Of a stretch of 32,514 nucleotides of DNA, positions 16,326 through 24,694 are shown piece after piece. The notes beneath the pieces are model-generated. The model searched no databases, was not told the origin of the DNA, and saw only the letters and a program-made list of their open reading frames with translations. How positions within the stretch are numbered: position 1 is the stretch's first letter; each line of letters starts with the position of its first letter. Origin of the DNA: Lachnospiraceae bacterium (lineage in GTDB: Bacteria > Bacillota > Clostridia > Lachnospirales > Lachnospiraceae); the NCBI GenBank assembly GCA_022791975.1, contig JAAWAC010000016.1, positions 1 to 32,514 of the forward strand. The letters are read 5' to 3'. The position numbers were made by a program, and so were the translations under genes.

Positions 16326-17039
16326 ATGCTACAGATTGCCATATGTGATGATGAGACCTTTTACAGGGAGAAGCTAAAAAAGTTGTTGGAGGACTATGTG
16401 GCAGACCGCCAGCTCTCCTGTAATATTCGTCTGTTTCCCTCCGGCAAGGCATTTTTATCTGAGGAGGAGAGCCGGATAAAATATGATATTGTTTTTCTGG
16501 ATATTCATATGGAAGAGGTGGATGGTCTTGAGACCGCCCAACAGATTCGAGCCTTCCATTCGGATACCAACATTGTGCTGGTGACGGCCTTTATCCACTA
16601 TGTGCTGGAGGGCTACAAGGTAAATGCGGTGCGTTATATTTTGAAGGACACCCTGGAGGCTGCCCTGCCAGAGTGCATGGATGCCATTCTGGAAAAAATG
16701 TCTCTGGCCCAGGTGACCTTTTCCTTTTTGGAGGGAGAAAAGAGTCTGTATACGGATAACCTTCTCTATGTGGAGAGTCGGAAGCACAAATCCTACTTTT
16801 GTTACATGGATACAGAACTGATGTTCTATCAACTTTATGACAGGCTGGATGTTGTGGAGGAAAAGCTGGCGGACTACGGGTTTTTGCGCATTCACAAGAG
16901 CTATCTGGTAAATATGAAACATATCCGGAAGATCAGCAATTACCTGGCATTCCTGGATACTGGGGAGGAACTGCCGATTCCCAGGCTTAAGTATCCACAT
17001 GTGAAGGAAGCCTTTGTGGCTTATAAAGGGATATTGTGA
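16326..17039 (+). CDS. LytTR-family response regulator (AgrA/VirR-like)
   Basis: 237-residue two-domain regulator. Receiver domain: acidic pair D8-D9 in 'IAICDDE', phosphoacceptor D59 in 'DIVFLDIHMEEVDGLE', conserved T87 ('VLVTAF') and K107 ('RYILKD'). From about residue 140 a LytTR DNA-binding domain: 'LLYVESRKHKSYFCYMD', 'DYGFLRIHKSYLVNMKHIRK', 'PIPRLKYPHVKEAF'. Proteins of this kind act with peptide- or metabolite-sensing GHKL kinases and bind direct repeats. I chose ATG 16326; a GTG at 16317, overlapping the stop of the hydrolase gene, is an alternative and would add three residues. Its TGA shares one base with the kinase ATG. Confidence 0.92.
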   Translation: MLQIAICDDETFYREKLKKLLEDYVADRQLSCNIRLFPSGKAFLSEEESRIKYDIVFLDIHMEEVDGLETAQQIRAFHSDTNIVLVTAFIHYVLEGYKVNAVRYILKDTLEAALPECMDAILEKMSLAQVTFSFLEGEKSLYTDNLLYVESRKHKSYFCYMDTELMFYQLYDRLDVVEEKLADYGFLRIHKSYLVNMKHIRKISNYLAFLDTGEELPIPRLKYPHVKEAFVAYKGIL

Positions 17040-18316
17040 TGGCAGTTATTGTGAGAAATCTCATATTAATATGGATGATGGGGGCCAGCTGCAAGCTGTT
17101 TTATGGAGCTTTGGCGCCCTTCCGGTATTCCAGGCCCTGGGTGGAGCGCACGGTGACAGGGGCTTTTATGGTGGCCTTCTGGGTGATTGCGGTTACGGCG
17201 ATTCCGGCCTATGTATTGCAGCCGGTCCGAATGATTTTGCTCACAGCCCTGGTGGCCCAGATCTATTACCGGCTGAGTCCCATGAAAAATCTCTTTTTTT
17301 CCACGCTTTTCTGTGGAATCTATTGGCTGATAAGTATGCTGGTGGTGTCTGCTTGCTATGCCTTTCCGGCGAAAGTTGCAAAAGGCCTGGAGTGGTACAT
17401 GGAAATCATGATTGGTTGCGTGCATTTGTGCCTGATGCTGGTATTTTATCGCAGGTATCGAAACCGCAGCCTGGGGGTTCCGGGGAAAAAATGGTCACTC
17501 CTGGGTTTGTTTCCCCTGTGTACTCTGGTTGTTCTGGTGTCCTTTGGCATGATGTCCTGGGAAGACAAGTGGGGAGACCGCGGAGCCCGGTTGGCAGCCC
17601 TGTCCGGGTTTGCCCTGATTTGGGTGGGGATTTTTTATTTTATGGAGAGATGGGTGGAGACGGAGAACAGGCTTCAGCGGCTTCGGCTCTCCCAGGAAAG
17701 GACCCGAAATCAAATAGAGTTGTATCATAACATACAGGCGGCCTATGAGCAGCAGAGACGATATCTCCATGACTATAAAAATCAGCTCCAGTGTATTCAG
17801 GGAATGGTGGAGCAGGGAAGCAGGGAGGAGGCTCTGACCTATATTTCCAGGCTGACCGGAGGAATCCAAAAGAGCGGGGATTTTGTTAATACCAATCACA
17901 GGGTGGTGAATGTGGTGTTGAACCAGAAATACCAGGAGGCGCTGGAGAGAGGCATTGTTATGACTATGGGAATCAATGATCTGTCCAGCCTTGCCATAGA
18001 GGAGGAGGACCTGGTGGTGCTTCTGGTGAATTTACTGGACAATGCCATAGAGGCCTGTGAAGCCCTGGAGGATCACCGGGTGATAAAGGTTAAAATCATG
18101 CTGGAGGAGGACCAGCTAATCCTGTCCGTTTGCAATCCGGTAAAGGAGCCCGTGCGCATACAGGGCAAGACCATAGCAACCAGCAAGCAGGATGTTGCCT
18201 CCCATGGGATGGGGCTTTTGAATGTGGATGCCGTGATCCGCAGGAATGGAGGGACCAGCGCCATCAAATGTGAGGACGGATGGTTTTCCTTTTCGGCGAT
18301 GATACCAGTGTCGTAA
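17039..18316 (+). CDS. GHKL-type sensor histidine kinase (AgrC-like)
   Basis: 425-residue membrane kinase. The N-terminal half has about six to seven hydrophobic segments with short loops and no large extracellular domain, as in AgrC and related sensors. A helical linker leads to the phosphoacceptor H244 in 'RRYLHDYKNQLQCIQGMVEQ', then the N-box 'LVNLLDNAIEACEAL' and the G-box 'GMGLLNVDAVIRRNGG' of a GHKL ATPase without a separate DHp domain. It is the partner of the LytTR regulator: the ATG overlaps that gene's TGA by one base, with AAAGGG eight bases upstream. No AgrB- or AgrD-like gene was found nearby, so the ligand may be imported, generated or destroyed by other means; the neighbouring metallo-hydrolase is a candidate. 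Confidence 0.9.
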   Translation: MAVIVRNLILIWMMGASCKLFYGALAPFRYSRPWVERTVTGAFMVAFWVIAVTAIPAYVLQPVRMILLTALVAQIYYRLSPMKNLFFSTLFCGIYWLISMLVVSACYAFPAKVAKGLEWYMEIMIGCVHLCLMLVFYRRYRNRSLGVPGKKWSLLGLFPLCTLVVLVSFGMMSWEDKWGDRGARLAALSGFALIWVGIFYFMERWVETENRLQRLRLSQERTRNQIELYHNIQAAYEQQRRYLHDYKNQLQCIQGMVEQGSREEALTYISRLTGGIQKSGDFVNTNHRVVNVVLNQKYQEALERGIVMTMGINDLSSLAIEEEDLVVLLVNLLDNAIEACEALEDHRVIKVKIMLEEDQLILSVCNPVKEPVRIQGKTIATSKQDVASHGMGLLNVDAVIRRNGGTSAIKCEDGWFSFSAMIPVS

Positions 18317-18366
18317 GGAAGAACCGCCTTTTTTTGCCGCGGAGCCGTCGATTGGTGCTGGGCTAG

Positions 18367-18416
18367 TTGTGGTCCTTGGTCTTCGAAAATATAATAAAGA
18401 AAAATCGAAGAACAAG
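18367..18416 (+). promoter_or_regulatory. Promoter inside an inverted repeat, before the lipoprotein gene
   Basis: TTGTGG (18367-18372), 17 bases, TATAAT (18390-18395). The -10 box sits in the 18-base centre of an inverted repeat with 12-base arms (18375-18386 CTTGGTCTTCGA and 18405-18416 TCGAAGAACAAG, 11/12 complementary). The right arm runs into the AAGGAGG ribosome site (18414-18420). This may be an operator for a dimeric regulator. Confidence 0.5.
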
Positions 18417-18427
18417 GAGGAAAAACA

Positions 18428-19213
18428 ATGGCGCATGAAAAAATAAAAAGAGGACTTCTGCTTTTGCTGGGGAGTCTGTTAGCTATTACGGGTTGTGGGA
18501 GTAAGAAACAAAAAGAGAGCCCCAGCACATCCCTGGAAACGACAGAGTATGTGATGGAAAGCCTTCAAAGTCTGGATTTAGAGGCGTTTAATCAGTACAC
18601 AGATAATTGCACTGGCACGCACCGAAGCTTTCTTGGCATCCCTACGAGAAGCGAATACCAGGTATTTCAGGAGCTTCTACAGCCAGTGCTCATGAAGGGG
18701 AAGCATGATAAGGGGAATTATGCCTTTGCCCAGAGGCTTATGGAGGACCTTTCCTGGGAGATCAAGGAGGTGCGGGGCCAGGATGAGGAGGCAGAAATTG
18801 TCCTGGAAATTTCCAATCTGAATATGGGAAAGGTCATGGAAGAGTACACGGTTTATCTTTTGGAAACTATGGTGGACAGTGAGGGGCTGGGGCTGGGAGA
18901 GCTCATGCAGGAGATAAAAGACCTGGGGAATGACAAGGAAAAGCTACTGGCATTGATGGATGCCCAGGGAGAGGAAGACCGGTTTACCAGGGAGGTCACT
19001 GTCCGGCTTAGTCAGAAGGAAGACAGATGGAGGTTGCACCTTAGCGAAGATTTTATCAATGCCATTATGGGGAATGATTCTGTGGAAAATTTTTCGGAGG
19101 ATATGGAGCGCAGGATGGAGGAGCTGGAAAGCCAGTATGAGAGAAAGATAGAAGAGAAGCTTACGGATTTTGGAGAGCAGGTGGAGGACTGGGCGGAGAG
19201 GTATTTTGAGTGA
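18428..19213 (+). CDS. Predicted lipoprotein of unknown function
   Basis: 261-residue exported protein. Residues 1-23 are a type II signal peptide: basic start (H-E-K-I-K-R), hydrophobic 'GLLLLLGSLLAITGC' with lipobox A-I-T-G-C and a Ser/Lys-rich linker after the cysteine. The mature part is helical and acidic ('YVMESLQSLDLEAFNQYTDN', repeated E/D-rich helices, 'WAERYFE' at the end), resembling Firmicute DUF5105/DUF4878-like lipoproteins in layout, though I do not claim membership. AAGGAGG stands eight bases before the ATG. It follows the kinase gene by 111 bases and has its own promoter, so it may be an output of, or independent of, the two-component system. Confidence 0.8.
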   Translation: MAHEKIKRGLLLLLGSLLAITGCGSKKQKESPSTSLETTEYVMESLQSLDLEAFNQYTDNCTGTHRSFLGIPTRSEYQVFQELLQPVLMKGKHDKGNYAFAQRLMEDLSWEIKEVRGQDEEAEIVLEISNLNMGKVMEEYTVYLLETMVDSEGLGLGELMQEIKDLGNDKEKLLALMDAQGEEDRFTREVTVRLSQKEDRWRLHLSEDFINAIMGNDSVENFSEDMERRMEELESQYERKIEEKLTDFGEQVEDWAERYFE

Positions 19214-19295
19214 AATTCCTTCCATCTTATGGTGTTTTCCCGAAATTCTCTTGCAAGAATTAGTTATTACGTGTAAAGTGTATAAGGTATAGATA

Positions 19296-19329
19296 AAAGA
19301 GCCAAGGACGATTGCTTCTGCGGCTCTTT
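19296..19329 (+). repeat. Inverted repeat in the leader of the Cys-rich gene
   Basis: AAAGAGCC (19296-19303) and GGCTCTTT (19322-19329) are perfect complements around an 18-base loop. It lies between the lipoprotein gene and the next gene, ending six bases before that gene's ribosome site. It may end the upstream transcript or act in the 5' leader; the following TTTCCCTT is a poor U-run. Confidence 0.4.
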
Positions 19330-19348
19330 CCCTTAAGGAGAGACCAGA

Positions 19349-19543
19349 ATGGATGAGATCATAGAAGAAATATTTAACGGTTTTTGCAGGTGCCGGAATA
19401 TGACCCAGATGGTTACCTGTGAGTATGAGAGGCAGCCGGCAGGCTTGAAGCTGATGGGAACAGACTGCGCCTATGGAAGCTGTGTACATAGTGGCAGCTG
19501 CGACGTGATCCGGCAGGCCCTAGAGCGAGAAAAACAGGGGTGA
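19349..19543 (+). CDS. Small Cys-rich hypothetical protein
   Basis: 64 residues with seven cysteines: 'GFCRCRN', 'VTCEYE', 'GTDCAYGSC' and 'HSGSCDVIRQALE'. AAGGAGAG precedes the ATG at a good distance, and the composition (acidic ends, Cys-rich core, no membrane span) argues for a real gene. I recognise no named family; the cysteine spacing suggests a metal or Fe-S site or disulphide-stabilised fold. It lies 73 bases upstream of the pseudouridine synthase gene on the same strand. Confidence 0.65.
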   Translation: MDEIIEEIFNGFCRCRNMTQMVTCEYERQPAGLKLMGTDCAYGSCVHSGSCDVIRQALEREKQG

Positions 19544-19616
19544 AACCCCAAAACTCAATTTCCCCAAGAAAAAGGGAAGAGATCAGAAGGAAAATAAGGG
19601 AGGCAAAACACAGGGA

Positions 19617-20600
19617 ATGCGGACTTTACAGGTTGGAAAAAATGAGGCGGGCCAGCGCCTGGACAAGCTTCTGGCTAAATATCTGGATCAAGCGCCCAAA
19701 AGCTTTCTCTATAAGATGCTCCGGAAGAAAAATATAAAGCTTAATGGAAAAAGGGCTCAGGGAAACGAGATCCTGGCCCAGGGAGACCAGGTGGATCTCT
19801 ATCTGGCAGAGGAAACCCTGGAGAGCTTTCAAAAAAAGACTCCCAGGCGAAGACCTGTGGGGCCAGCTCTTTCCATTATTTATGAGGATGCACATCTTCT
19901 TCTGGTGAATAAGCCTGCTGGACTTTTATCTCAGAAGGCCCGGGAATCGGATATCTCTCTGGTGGAGGGCGTGATTTCCTATCTCCTGGATTCTGGTCAG
20001 CTTACAGAGAGAGAGCTTACAGTATTTCGCCCGGGGATCTGTAACCGTCTGGATCGCAATACCAGCGGTCTGGTGGTAGCGGGAAAAAGCCTTCCTGGTC
20101 TACAGGCCATGAATGCCCTGTTTCAGGAGCGGAGCCTTCACAAATATTACCGATGCATGGTGGCCGGCCATCTGAAAGAGCCTTGCAGGATAGAAGGGTG
20201 GCTGGAAAAACAGGAGAAAACCAATCAGGTGCGGATTGGGAAGGAAAGGTGGGAGGGAGCCCTTCCCATTTGTACGGAATACAAGCCTTTGGAGCACAGG
20301 ACCTTTGGAAGCCGGCCCTACACGTATTTGGAGGTAAATCTTATTACCGGGCGAACCCATCAAATCCGGGCCCATCTGGCCAGCATAGGGCACCCTCTGA
20401 TTGGGGATGGGAAATATGGAGAGCCAAAAATAAATGCATGTTTCAGAGAGCAATATGGACTGTCCCATCAGCTGCTTCACGCCTACCGTCTGGAGCTTCC
20501 CAGACTTTCGGGACCCCTTGAGGGCGTTTCCCAGGGTACCTTTATCGCCCCCCTTCCCAAGCTCTTTACCAATATATTGGAGGAAGATGACGGAACATAA
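19617..20600 (+). CDS. RluA-family RNA pseudouridine synthase (RluC/RluD-like)
   Basis: 327-residue enzyme converting specific uridines, most likely in 23S rRNA, to pseudouridine. Residues 1-60 form an S4 RNA-binding domain ('GQRLDKLLAKYLDQAPKSFL', 'NIKLNGKRAQ'). The catalytic domain has 'IIYEDAHLLLVNKPAGLLSQ', the active-site aspartate in 'ICNRLDRNTSGLVVAG', and 'EVNLITGRTHQIRAHLASIG' with 'HPLIGDGKYG'. ATG 19617 has AAGGGAGG thirteen bases upstream, rather far. RecU follows after 23 bases on the same strand. Which rRNA position is modified cannot be told. Confidence 0.92.
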   Translation: MRTLQVGKNEAGQRLDKLLAKYLDQAPKSFLYKMLRKKNIKLNGKRAQGNEILAQGDQVDLYLAEETLESFQKKTPRRRPVGPALSIIYEDAHLLLVNKPAGLLSQKARESDISLVEGVISYLLDSGQLTERELTVFRPGICNRLDRNTSGLVVAGKSLPGLQAMNALFQERSLHKYYRCMVAGHLKEPCRIEGWLEKQEKTNQVRIGKERWEGALPICTEYKPLEHRTFGSRPYTYLEVNLITGRTHQIRAHLASIGHPLIGDGKYGEPKINACFREQYGLSHQLLHAYRLELPRLSGPLEGVSQGTFIAPLPKLFTNILEEDDGT

Positions 20601-20623
20601 ACTGAAATATAGGAGCAAAGCAT

Positions 20624-21202
20624 ATGGCAACCTGGAATTCTCGGGGACTTCGGGGGTCTACCCTGGAAGATTTGATTAACCGGACCAATGACAAATACCG
20701 GGAGCATGGACTGGCCCTGATTCAAAAGGTGCCCACCCCCATTACGCCCATGCAGATAGATAAGGAGCACCGACATATTACCCTGGCATATTTTGAGCAG
20801 AAGAGTACGGTAGATTATATTGGCGTTGTTCAGGGAATCCCTGTCTGTTTTGACGCCAAGGAATGTGCCACGGATACCTTTCCCCTGCAAAATATCCATG
20901 CCCATCAGGTGGCCTTTATGGGGGACTTTGAAAGGCAGGGAGGCTGCGCCTTTCTTCTTATCTATTACAGCACAAGAAACCAGTTTTATTATCTGCCCTT
21001 TGATTATATGAAAGGCTTCTGGGACAGGGCGCAAAATGGGGGCCGCAAGAGCTTTCGTTATGAGGAGCTTAAGGAAGACTTTTTTTTGCCTCCTGGGAAA
21101 AGCTTTTTGGTTCCCTATCTGGAAGGGATACAACGGGACTTGGACAGAAAGGATCATGGGGGAGGAGCCGGCCATGGGAAAGACATGGGCCGCAAGGATT
21201 GA
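20624..21202 (+). CDS. recU: RecU Holliday junction resolvase
   Basis: 192-residue Firmicute-type resolvase that cuts four-way junctions in recombinational repair. It starts with the typical 'WNSRGLRGSTLEDLINRTND', and the nuclease core is 'EQKSTVDYIGVVQGIPVCFD' with AKE (D..D-x-K/E metal site), followed by 'HAHQVAFMGDFERQGGCAFL'. The ATG is preceded by AGGAGC. The last 20 residues are Gly- and charge-rich, an unusual tail. The stop codon (21200-21202) overlaps the -35 box of the histidine operon promoter. Confidence 0.93.
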   Translation: MATWNSRGLRGSTLEDLINRTNDKYREHGLALIQKVPTPITPMQIDKEHRHITLAYFEQKSTVDYIGVVQGIPVCFDAKECATDTFPLQNIHAHQVAFMGDFERQGGCAFLLIYYSTRNQFYYLPFDYMKGFWDRAQNGGRKSFRYEELKEDFFLPPGKSFLVPYLEGIQRDLDRKDHGGGAGHGKDMGRKD

Positions 21203-21227
21203 CTTTTTTGTGCAAGTATCCTATAAT
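21199..21227 (+). promoter_or_regulatory. Histidine operon promoter
   Basis: TTGACT (21199-21204), exactly 17 bases, TATAAT (21222-21227): the strongest consensus promoter in the window. The -35 box includes the recU stop codon. It gives a leader of about 95 bases before hisZ. Confidence 0.8.
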
Positions 21228-21269
21228 GGGTACGTTACACTTTTGTGATTTATCAGAGTAAAGTGGATG

Positions 21270-21292
21270 AAGGGTGCCTGTCAGGCATCTTT
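21270..21292 (+). promoter_or_regulatory. Hairpin in the his leader (possible attenuator)
   Basis: AAGGGTGCCT (21270-21279) pairs with AGGCATCTTT (21283-21292) over ten base pairs, two of them G-U, with a three-base loop. A few U follow in the arm and just after it. No His-rich leader peptide and no T-box 'TGG' specifier structure was found, so whether it is regulatory is open. Confidence 0.45.
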
Positions 21293-21327
21293 CTGTGTGG
21301 AAAAGACAGAGGAAGAGGAGACGCTTC

Positions 21328-22566
21328 ATGAAACAGATTTTGCATACACCCGAGGGCGTGCGGGACATTTACAATGAGGAGTGCCAGAAAAAGCTGCGCC
21401 TTCAAGAGCTTTTACATGATACCTTGTACCGGTATGGATACCGGGACATTCAGACCCCTACCTTCGAATTTTTTGACGTGTTCAGCAAAGAGGTGGGAAC
21501 TGTGCCCTCCCGGGAGCTGTACAAATTTTTTGATAAGGAGGGAAATACCCTGGTGTTGCGGCCGGATATAACCCCCTCCGTAGCTCGGGCAGCTTCCAAG
21601 TATTTCCTGGAGGAGGCCATGCCCATTCGCCTGTGTTACATGGGAAATATTTTTATCAACAATGCCAATTTTCAGGGGCGTTTAAAGGAGACCACCCAGC
21701 TGGGGGCAGAGTATATGGGAGACCCTACCGTGGACGCGGATGGAGAGATGTTGGCCCTTGTGGTGGAGAGTTTGTTAAAGGCCGGCCTGCAGGAATTTCA
21801 GATCAGCGTGGGGCATATCGGGTACTTTAAAAGCCTTCTGAAAGAGGCGGGGATACAGGAAGAGGAGGAGCTGGCCCTGCGGGAGCTGATTTCCAATAAG
21901 AACCACTTTGGGGTGGAGGAGCTTTTATCGGAGCTGGAGATGAACAGTTCCGTAAAGGAAGCCCTTTTGAGCCTGCCCCAGATGTATGGAAACTGGGAAA
22001 TTTTGGAAAATGCCCGCGCTCTGGCAGTAAATCAGGAGGGACGGGATGCGGTGGAGCGCCTGGAGAAACTCTACCAGATCCTGAAACTCTATGGCTATGA
22101 AAAATATATTTCCTTTGATCTGGGAGTTGTGAGCAAGTATAAATATTATACGGGAATTCTGTTTAGGGCTTATACCTACGGCACGGGGGAGCCGGTGGTA
22201 AAGGGAGGCCGCTATGATACACTGTTGGAGCATTTTGGGAAAAGGTTCCCTTCTGTGGGCTTTGCCATTGTGGTGGATCAGCTGTTAACGGCTCTTAATC
22301 GACAGGGTATCGCCATTCCCACGGCGATTCCGGCCATGCTGCTTCTTTATAGGGAGGAAGAGCTTCCCGGGGCCATCGCCTACGCAAAGACTTTGCGGGA
22401 GCAAAATAGTCCGGTGGAGCTGTTGCGAATAGAGGAGGGAAAGACCCTGGAGGATTATCGTTCCTATGCCAGAAGAATGGGAGTGGGAGCCATTTGGTAT
22501 TTTGAGAACGGAGGCATTGTGGAGGAGCTTTTGCGGCTGCATGGAGCGTGTGGCCAGGACAGATAA
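21328..22566 (+). CDS. hisZ: HisZ, ATP phosphoribosyltransferase regulatory subunit
   Basis: 412-residue paralogue of histidyl-tRNA synthetase that lacks aminoacylation and forms the hetero-octamer with short HisG in the first step of histidine synthesis. Class II synthetase-like motifs are seen: '[20 protein letters not shown]', '[20 protein letters not shown]', '[11 protein letters not shown]' and '[20 protein letters not shown]'. The start is ATG 21328 behind GAGGAG; an ATG 54 bases upstream in frame would lie within the leader hairpin and is rejected. hisG begins 13 bases after its stop. Confidence 0.92.
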   Translation: MKQILHTPEGVRDIYNEECQKKLRLQELLHDTLYRYGYRDIQTPTFEFFDVFSKEVGTVPSRELYKFFDKEGNTLVLRPDITPSVARAASKYFLEEAMPIRLCYMGNIFINNANFQGRLKETTQLGAEYMGDPTVDADGEMLALVVESLLKAGLQEFQISVGHIGYFKSLLKEAGIQEEEELALRELISNKNHFGVEELLSELEMNSSVKEALLSLPQMYGNWEILENARALAVNQEGRDAVERLEKLYQILKLYGYEKYISFDLGVVSKYKYYTGILFRAYTYGTGEPVVKGGRYDTLLEHFGKRFPSVGFAIVVDQLLTALNRQGIAIPTAIPAMLLLYREEELPGAIAYAKTLREQNSPVELLRIEEGKTLEDYRSYARRMGVGAIWYFENGGIVEELLRLHGACGQDR

Positions 22567-22579
22567 AGGAGCGAGGCAT

Positions 22580-23215
22580 ATGAGATATCTGACGTTTGCG
22601 CTGACCAAGGGACGTCTGGCGAAAAAGACCCTGGAGGTGTTTGAGAGGGCGGGGATTACCTGCCAGGAAATGAAAGATCCGGACAGCCGGAAGCTGATAT
22701 TTGTCAGTGAGGAGCATGGGCTGCGGTTTTTCCTGGCAAAGGGACCGGATGTGCCCACCTATGTGGAGTATGGGGCTGCGGATATAGGGATTGTGGGTAA
22801 GGATACCATTCTGGAGGAGGGACGCTCCATGTATGAGGTGTTGGACTTAGGCTTTGGCAAATGCCGCATGTGCGTCTGCGGGCCAGAATCTGCCCGGGAG
22901 CTTTTGCGCCATCAGGAGCTGATTCGGGTGGCAACCAAGTACCCCAATATTGCAAAGGATTACTTCTATAATAAAAAGCATCAGACTGTGGAGATAATTA
23001 AGCTAAACGGCTCCATTGAGCTGGCTCCCATTGTGGGACTTTCAGAAGTGATTGTGGACATTGTGGAGACTGGCTCCACGCTGCGGGAAAATGGCCTCCA
23101 GGTATTGGAGGAGATCGTGCCTCTGTCCGCCCGCATGGTGGTAAACCAGGTGAGCATGAAGATGGAAAATGAGAGAATTGGAAAGCTTATCCAGGAGCTG
23201 AAGGGCGTTCTCTGA
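22580..23215 (+). CDS. hisG: ATP phosphoribosyltransferase catalytic subunit (short form)
   Basis: 211-residue HisG of the short type, which needs HisZ and lacks the C-terminal allosteric domain. It joins ATP and PRPP to phosphoribosyl-ATP. Visible are '[20 protein letters not shown]', '[18 protein letters not shown]', '[17 protein letters not shown]', and the PRPP-binding '[17 protein letters not shown]'. ATG 22580 follows AAAGGAG, which overlaps the hisZ stop. It is followed by a 150-base gap before hisD in which no clear gene or promoter was seen. Confidence 0.95.
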   Translation: MRYLTFALTKGRLAKKTLEVFERAGITCQEMKDPDSRKLIFVSEEHGLRFFLAKGPDVPTYVEYGAADIGIVGKDTILEEGRSMYEVLDLGFGKCRMCVCGPESARELLRHQELIRVATKYPNIAKDYFYNKKHQTVEIIKLNGSIELAPIVGLSEVIVDIVETGSTLRENGLQVLEEIVPLSARMVVNQVSMKMENERIGKLIQELKGVL

Positions 23216-23365
23216 GAGAAACTACAGAGCACGGTGGGCCTTGGGATCCCGGGATTGACAAGAACATAAATGCTTTGGGCAAGGGTGAGGCGCCCTGTGG
23301 AAAAACAGAGCTTGACGAACTGTGGAATGTGTGATATACAGGCAATAGGAAAGGATGGGAAATCC

Positions 23366-24655
23366 ATGAGAATTGTACAGCTGGAGGAAAATAGCCGAAA
23401 AAATCTGCTGGAAAGCCTGCTGAAGAGAAATCCGGGCAGCTATGAGGAATACACGGACAGGGTCCTGGAGATTGTAAACCGGGTGCGGGAAGAAGGGGAT
23501 GGGGCTCTCTTTGACTATACCAGCCGTTTTGACGGTGTGCAGCTTACGGCGGACACGGTGCAGGTTACCAAGGAGGAGGTGGAGGAGGCCTACCGCCAGG
23601 TAGCTCCAGAGCTTTTGGGGGTGATTCGCCGGGCTCTGGAAAATATCCGGTCCTACCACGAAAAGCAGCGGCGCTATAGCTGGTTTGACAGCAAAGAGGA
23701 AGGCACTATGCTGGGCCAGAAGATTACGCCCATTGCCTCCTGCGGCGTTTATGTGCCGGGGGGAAAGGCGGTCTATCCCTCCTCGGTGCTGATGAATATT
23801 GTTCCCGCCAAGGTGGCTGGTGTGGAAAAAATCCTGATGGTCACGCCGCCGGGAAAGGATGGAAGGGTAAATCCCAACACTCTGGTGGCTGCTGTGGAGG
23901 CAGGCGCAGACCGGGTGTACAAGGTGGGAGGAGCCCAGGCCATTGGGGCCCTGGCCTTTGGCACAGAGAGTATTCCCAAGGTGGATAAAATCGTGGGACC
24001 CGGGAATATCTATGTGGCTCTGGCAAAAAAATCTGTGTTTGGCCATGTGAGTATTGATTCCATCGCAGGCCCCAGCGAGATTCTGGTGCTGGCCGATGAG
24101 ACAGCCAATCCCCGGTATGTGGCCGCGGATCTTTTATCCCAGGCAGAACACGACGAGATGGCCTCGGCGATTCTGGTGACTACCAGCAGAGAGTTGGCTC
24201 AAAAAGTGTCAGAGCAGGTGGACCAGTTTGTGGAGCAGCTTTCCAGAAGGGGAATTTTGGAAAAATCACTGGAAAATTATGGATACATTCTTGTGGCGGA
24301 CAGTCTCCAGGATGCCATAGACGCGGCCAACGAGATTGCCTCGGAGCATTTGGAGATTGTCACAAAAGACCCCTTCTATGTGATGACAAAAATTAAGAAC
24401 GCAGGGGCAATCTTCCTGGGAGAATATTCCAGTGAGCCTCTGGGGGATTATTTTGCAGGCCCCAACCATATTTTGCCCACCAACGGCACAGCCAAATTCT
24501 TCTCCCCCCTAAGTGTAGACGATTTTGTGAAAAAGTCCAGCATTATCTATTACTCCAGGGAGGCTCTGGAAGCTGTGCACCAGGATATAGAGGCGTTTGC
24601 CAAGGCGGAGCATCTGACTGCCCACGCAAATTCCATAGCAGTGCGATTTGAATAG
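23366..24655 (+). CDS. hisD: Histidinol dehydrogenase
   Basis: 429 residues, the normal length for HisD, which oxidises histidinol to histidine in two NAD-dependent steps using one zinc. Seen are 'SCGVYVPGGKAVYPSSVLMN' (NAD site), 'VGGAQAIGALAFGTESIPKV', the zinc and catalytic 'SQAEHDEMASAILVTTS' (Q, H), 'GDYFAGPNHILPTNGTAKFF' (D) and 'LTAHANSIAVRFE' (H). The start is ATG 23366 with AAAGGATGG upstream; an in-frame ATG about 96 bases earlier would add a non-homologous extension. Confidence 0.96.
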   Translation: MRIVQLEENSRKNLLESLLKRNPGSYEEYTDRVLEIVNRVREEGDGALFDYTSRFDGVQLTADTVQVTKEEVEEAYRQVAPELLGVIRRALENIRSYHEKQRRYSWFDSKEEGTMLGQKITPIASCGVYVPGGKAVYPSSVLMNIVPAKVAGVEKILMVTPPGKDGRVNPNTLVAAVEAGADRVYKVGGAQAIGALAFGTESIPKVDKIVGPGNIYVALAKKSVFGHVSIDSIAGPSEILVLADETANPRYVAADLLSQAEHDEMASAILVTTSRELAQKVSEQVDQFVEQLSRRGILEKSLENYGYILVADSLQDAIDAANEIASEHLEIVTKDPFYVMTKIKNAGAIFLGEYSSEPLGDYFAGPNHILPTNGTAKFFSPLSVDDFVKKSSIIYYSREALEAVHQDIEAFAKAEHLTAHANSIAVRFE

Positions 24656-24694
24656 AAAAGGAACCAAGCAGTACTTAAAATAAGAGGATGGATT

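Noticed and set aside
17014..17730. 238-codon plus-strand frame overlapping the kinase gene
   Set aside because: Same strand, other frame of the GHKL kinase; product is Gly-rich with no domain, while the kinase frame has all expected boxes.
21226..21261. Possible his leader peptide starting at ATG 21226
   Set aside because: The ATG lies inside the -10 box, upstream of any transcription start, and the 11-codon peptide has only one His.
23255..23260. TTGACA in the hisG-hisD gap as a -35 box
   Set aside because: No -10-like hexamer at 15-19 bases; the gene is better explained by read-through from the his promoter.
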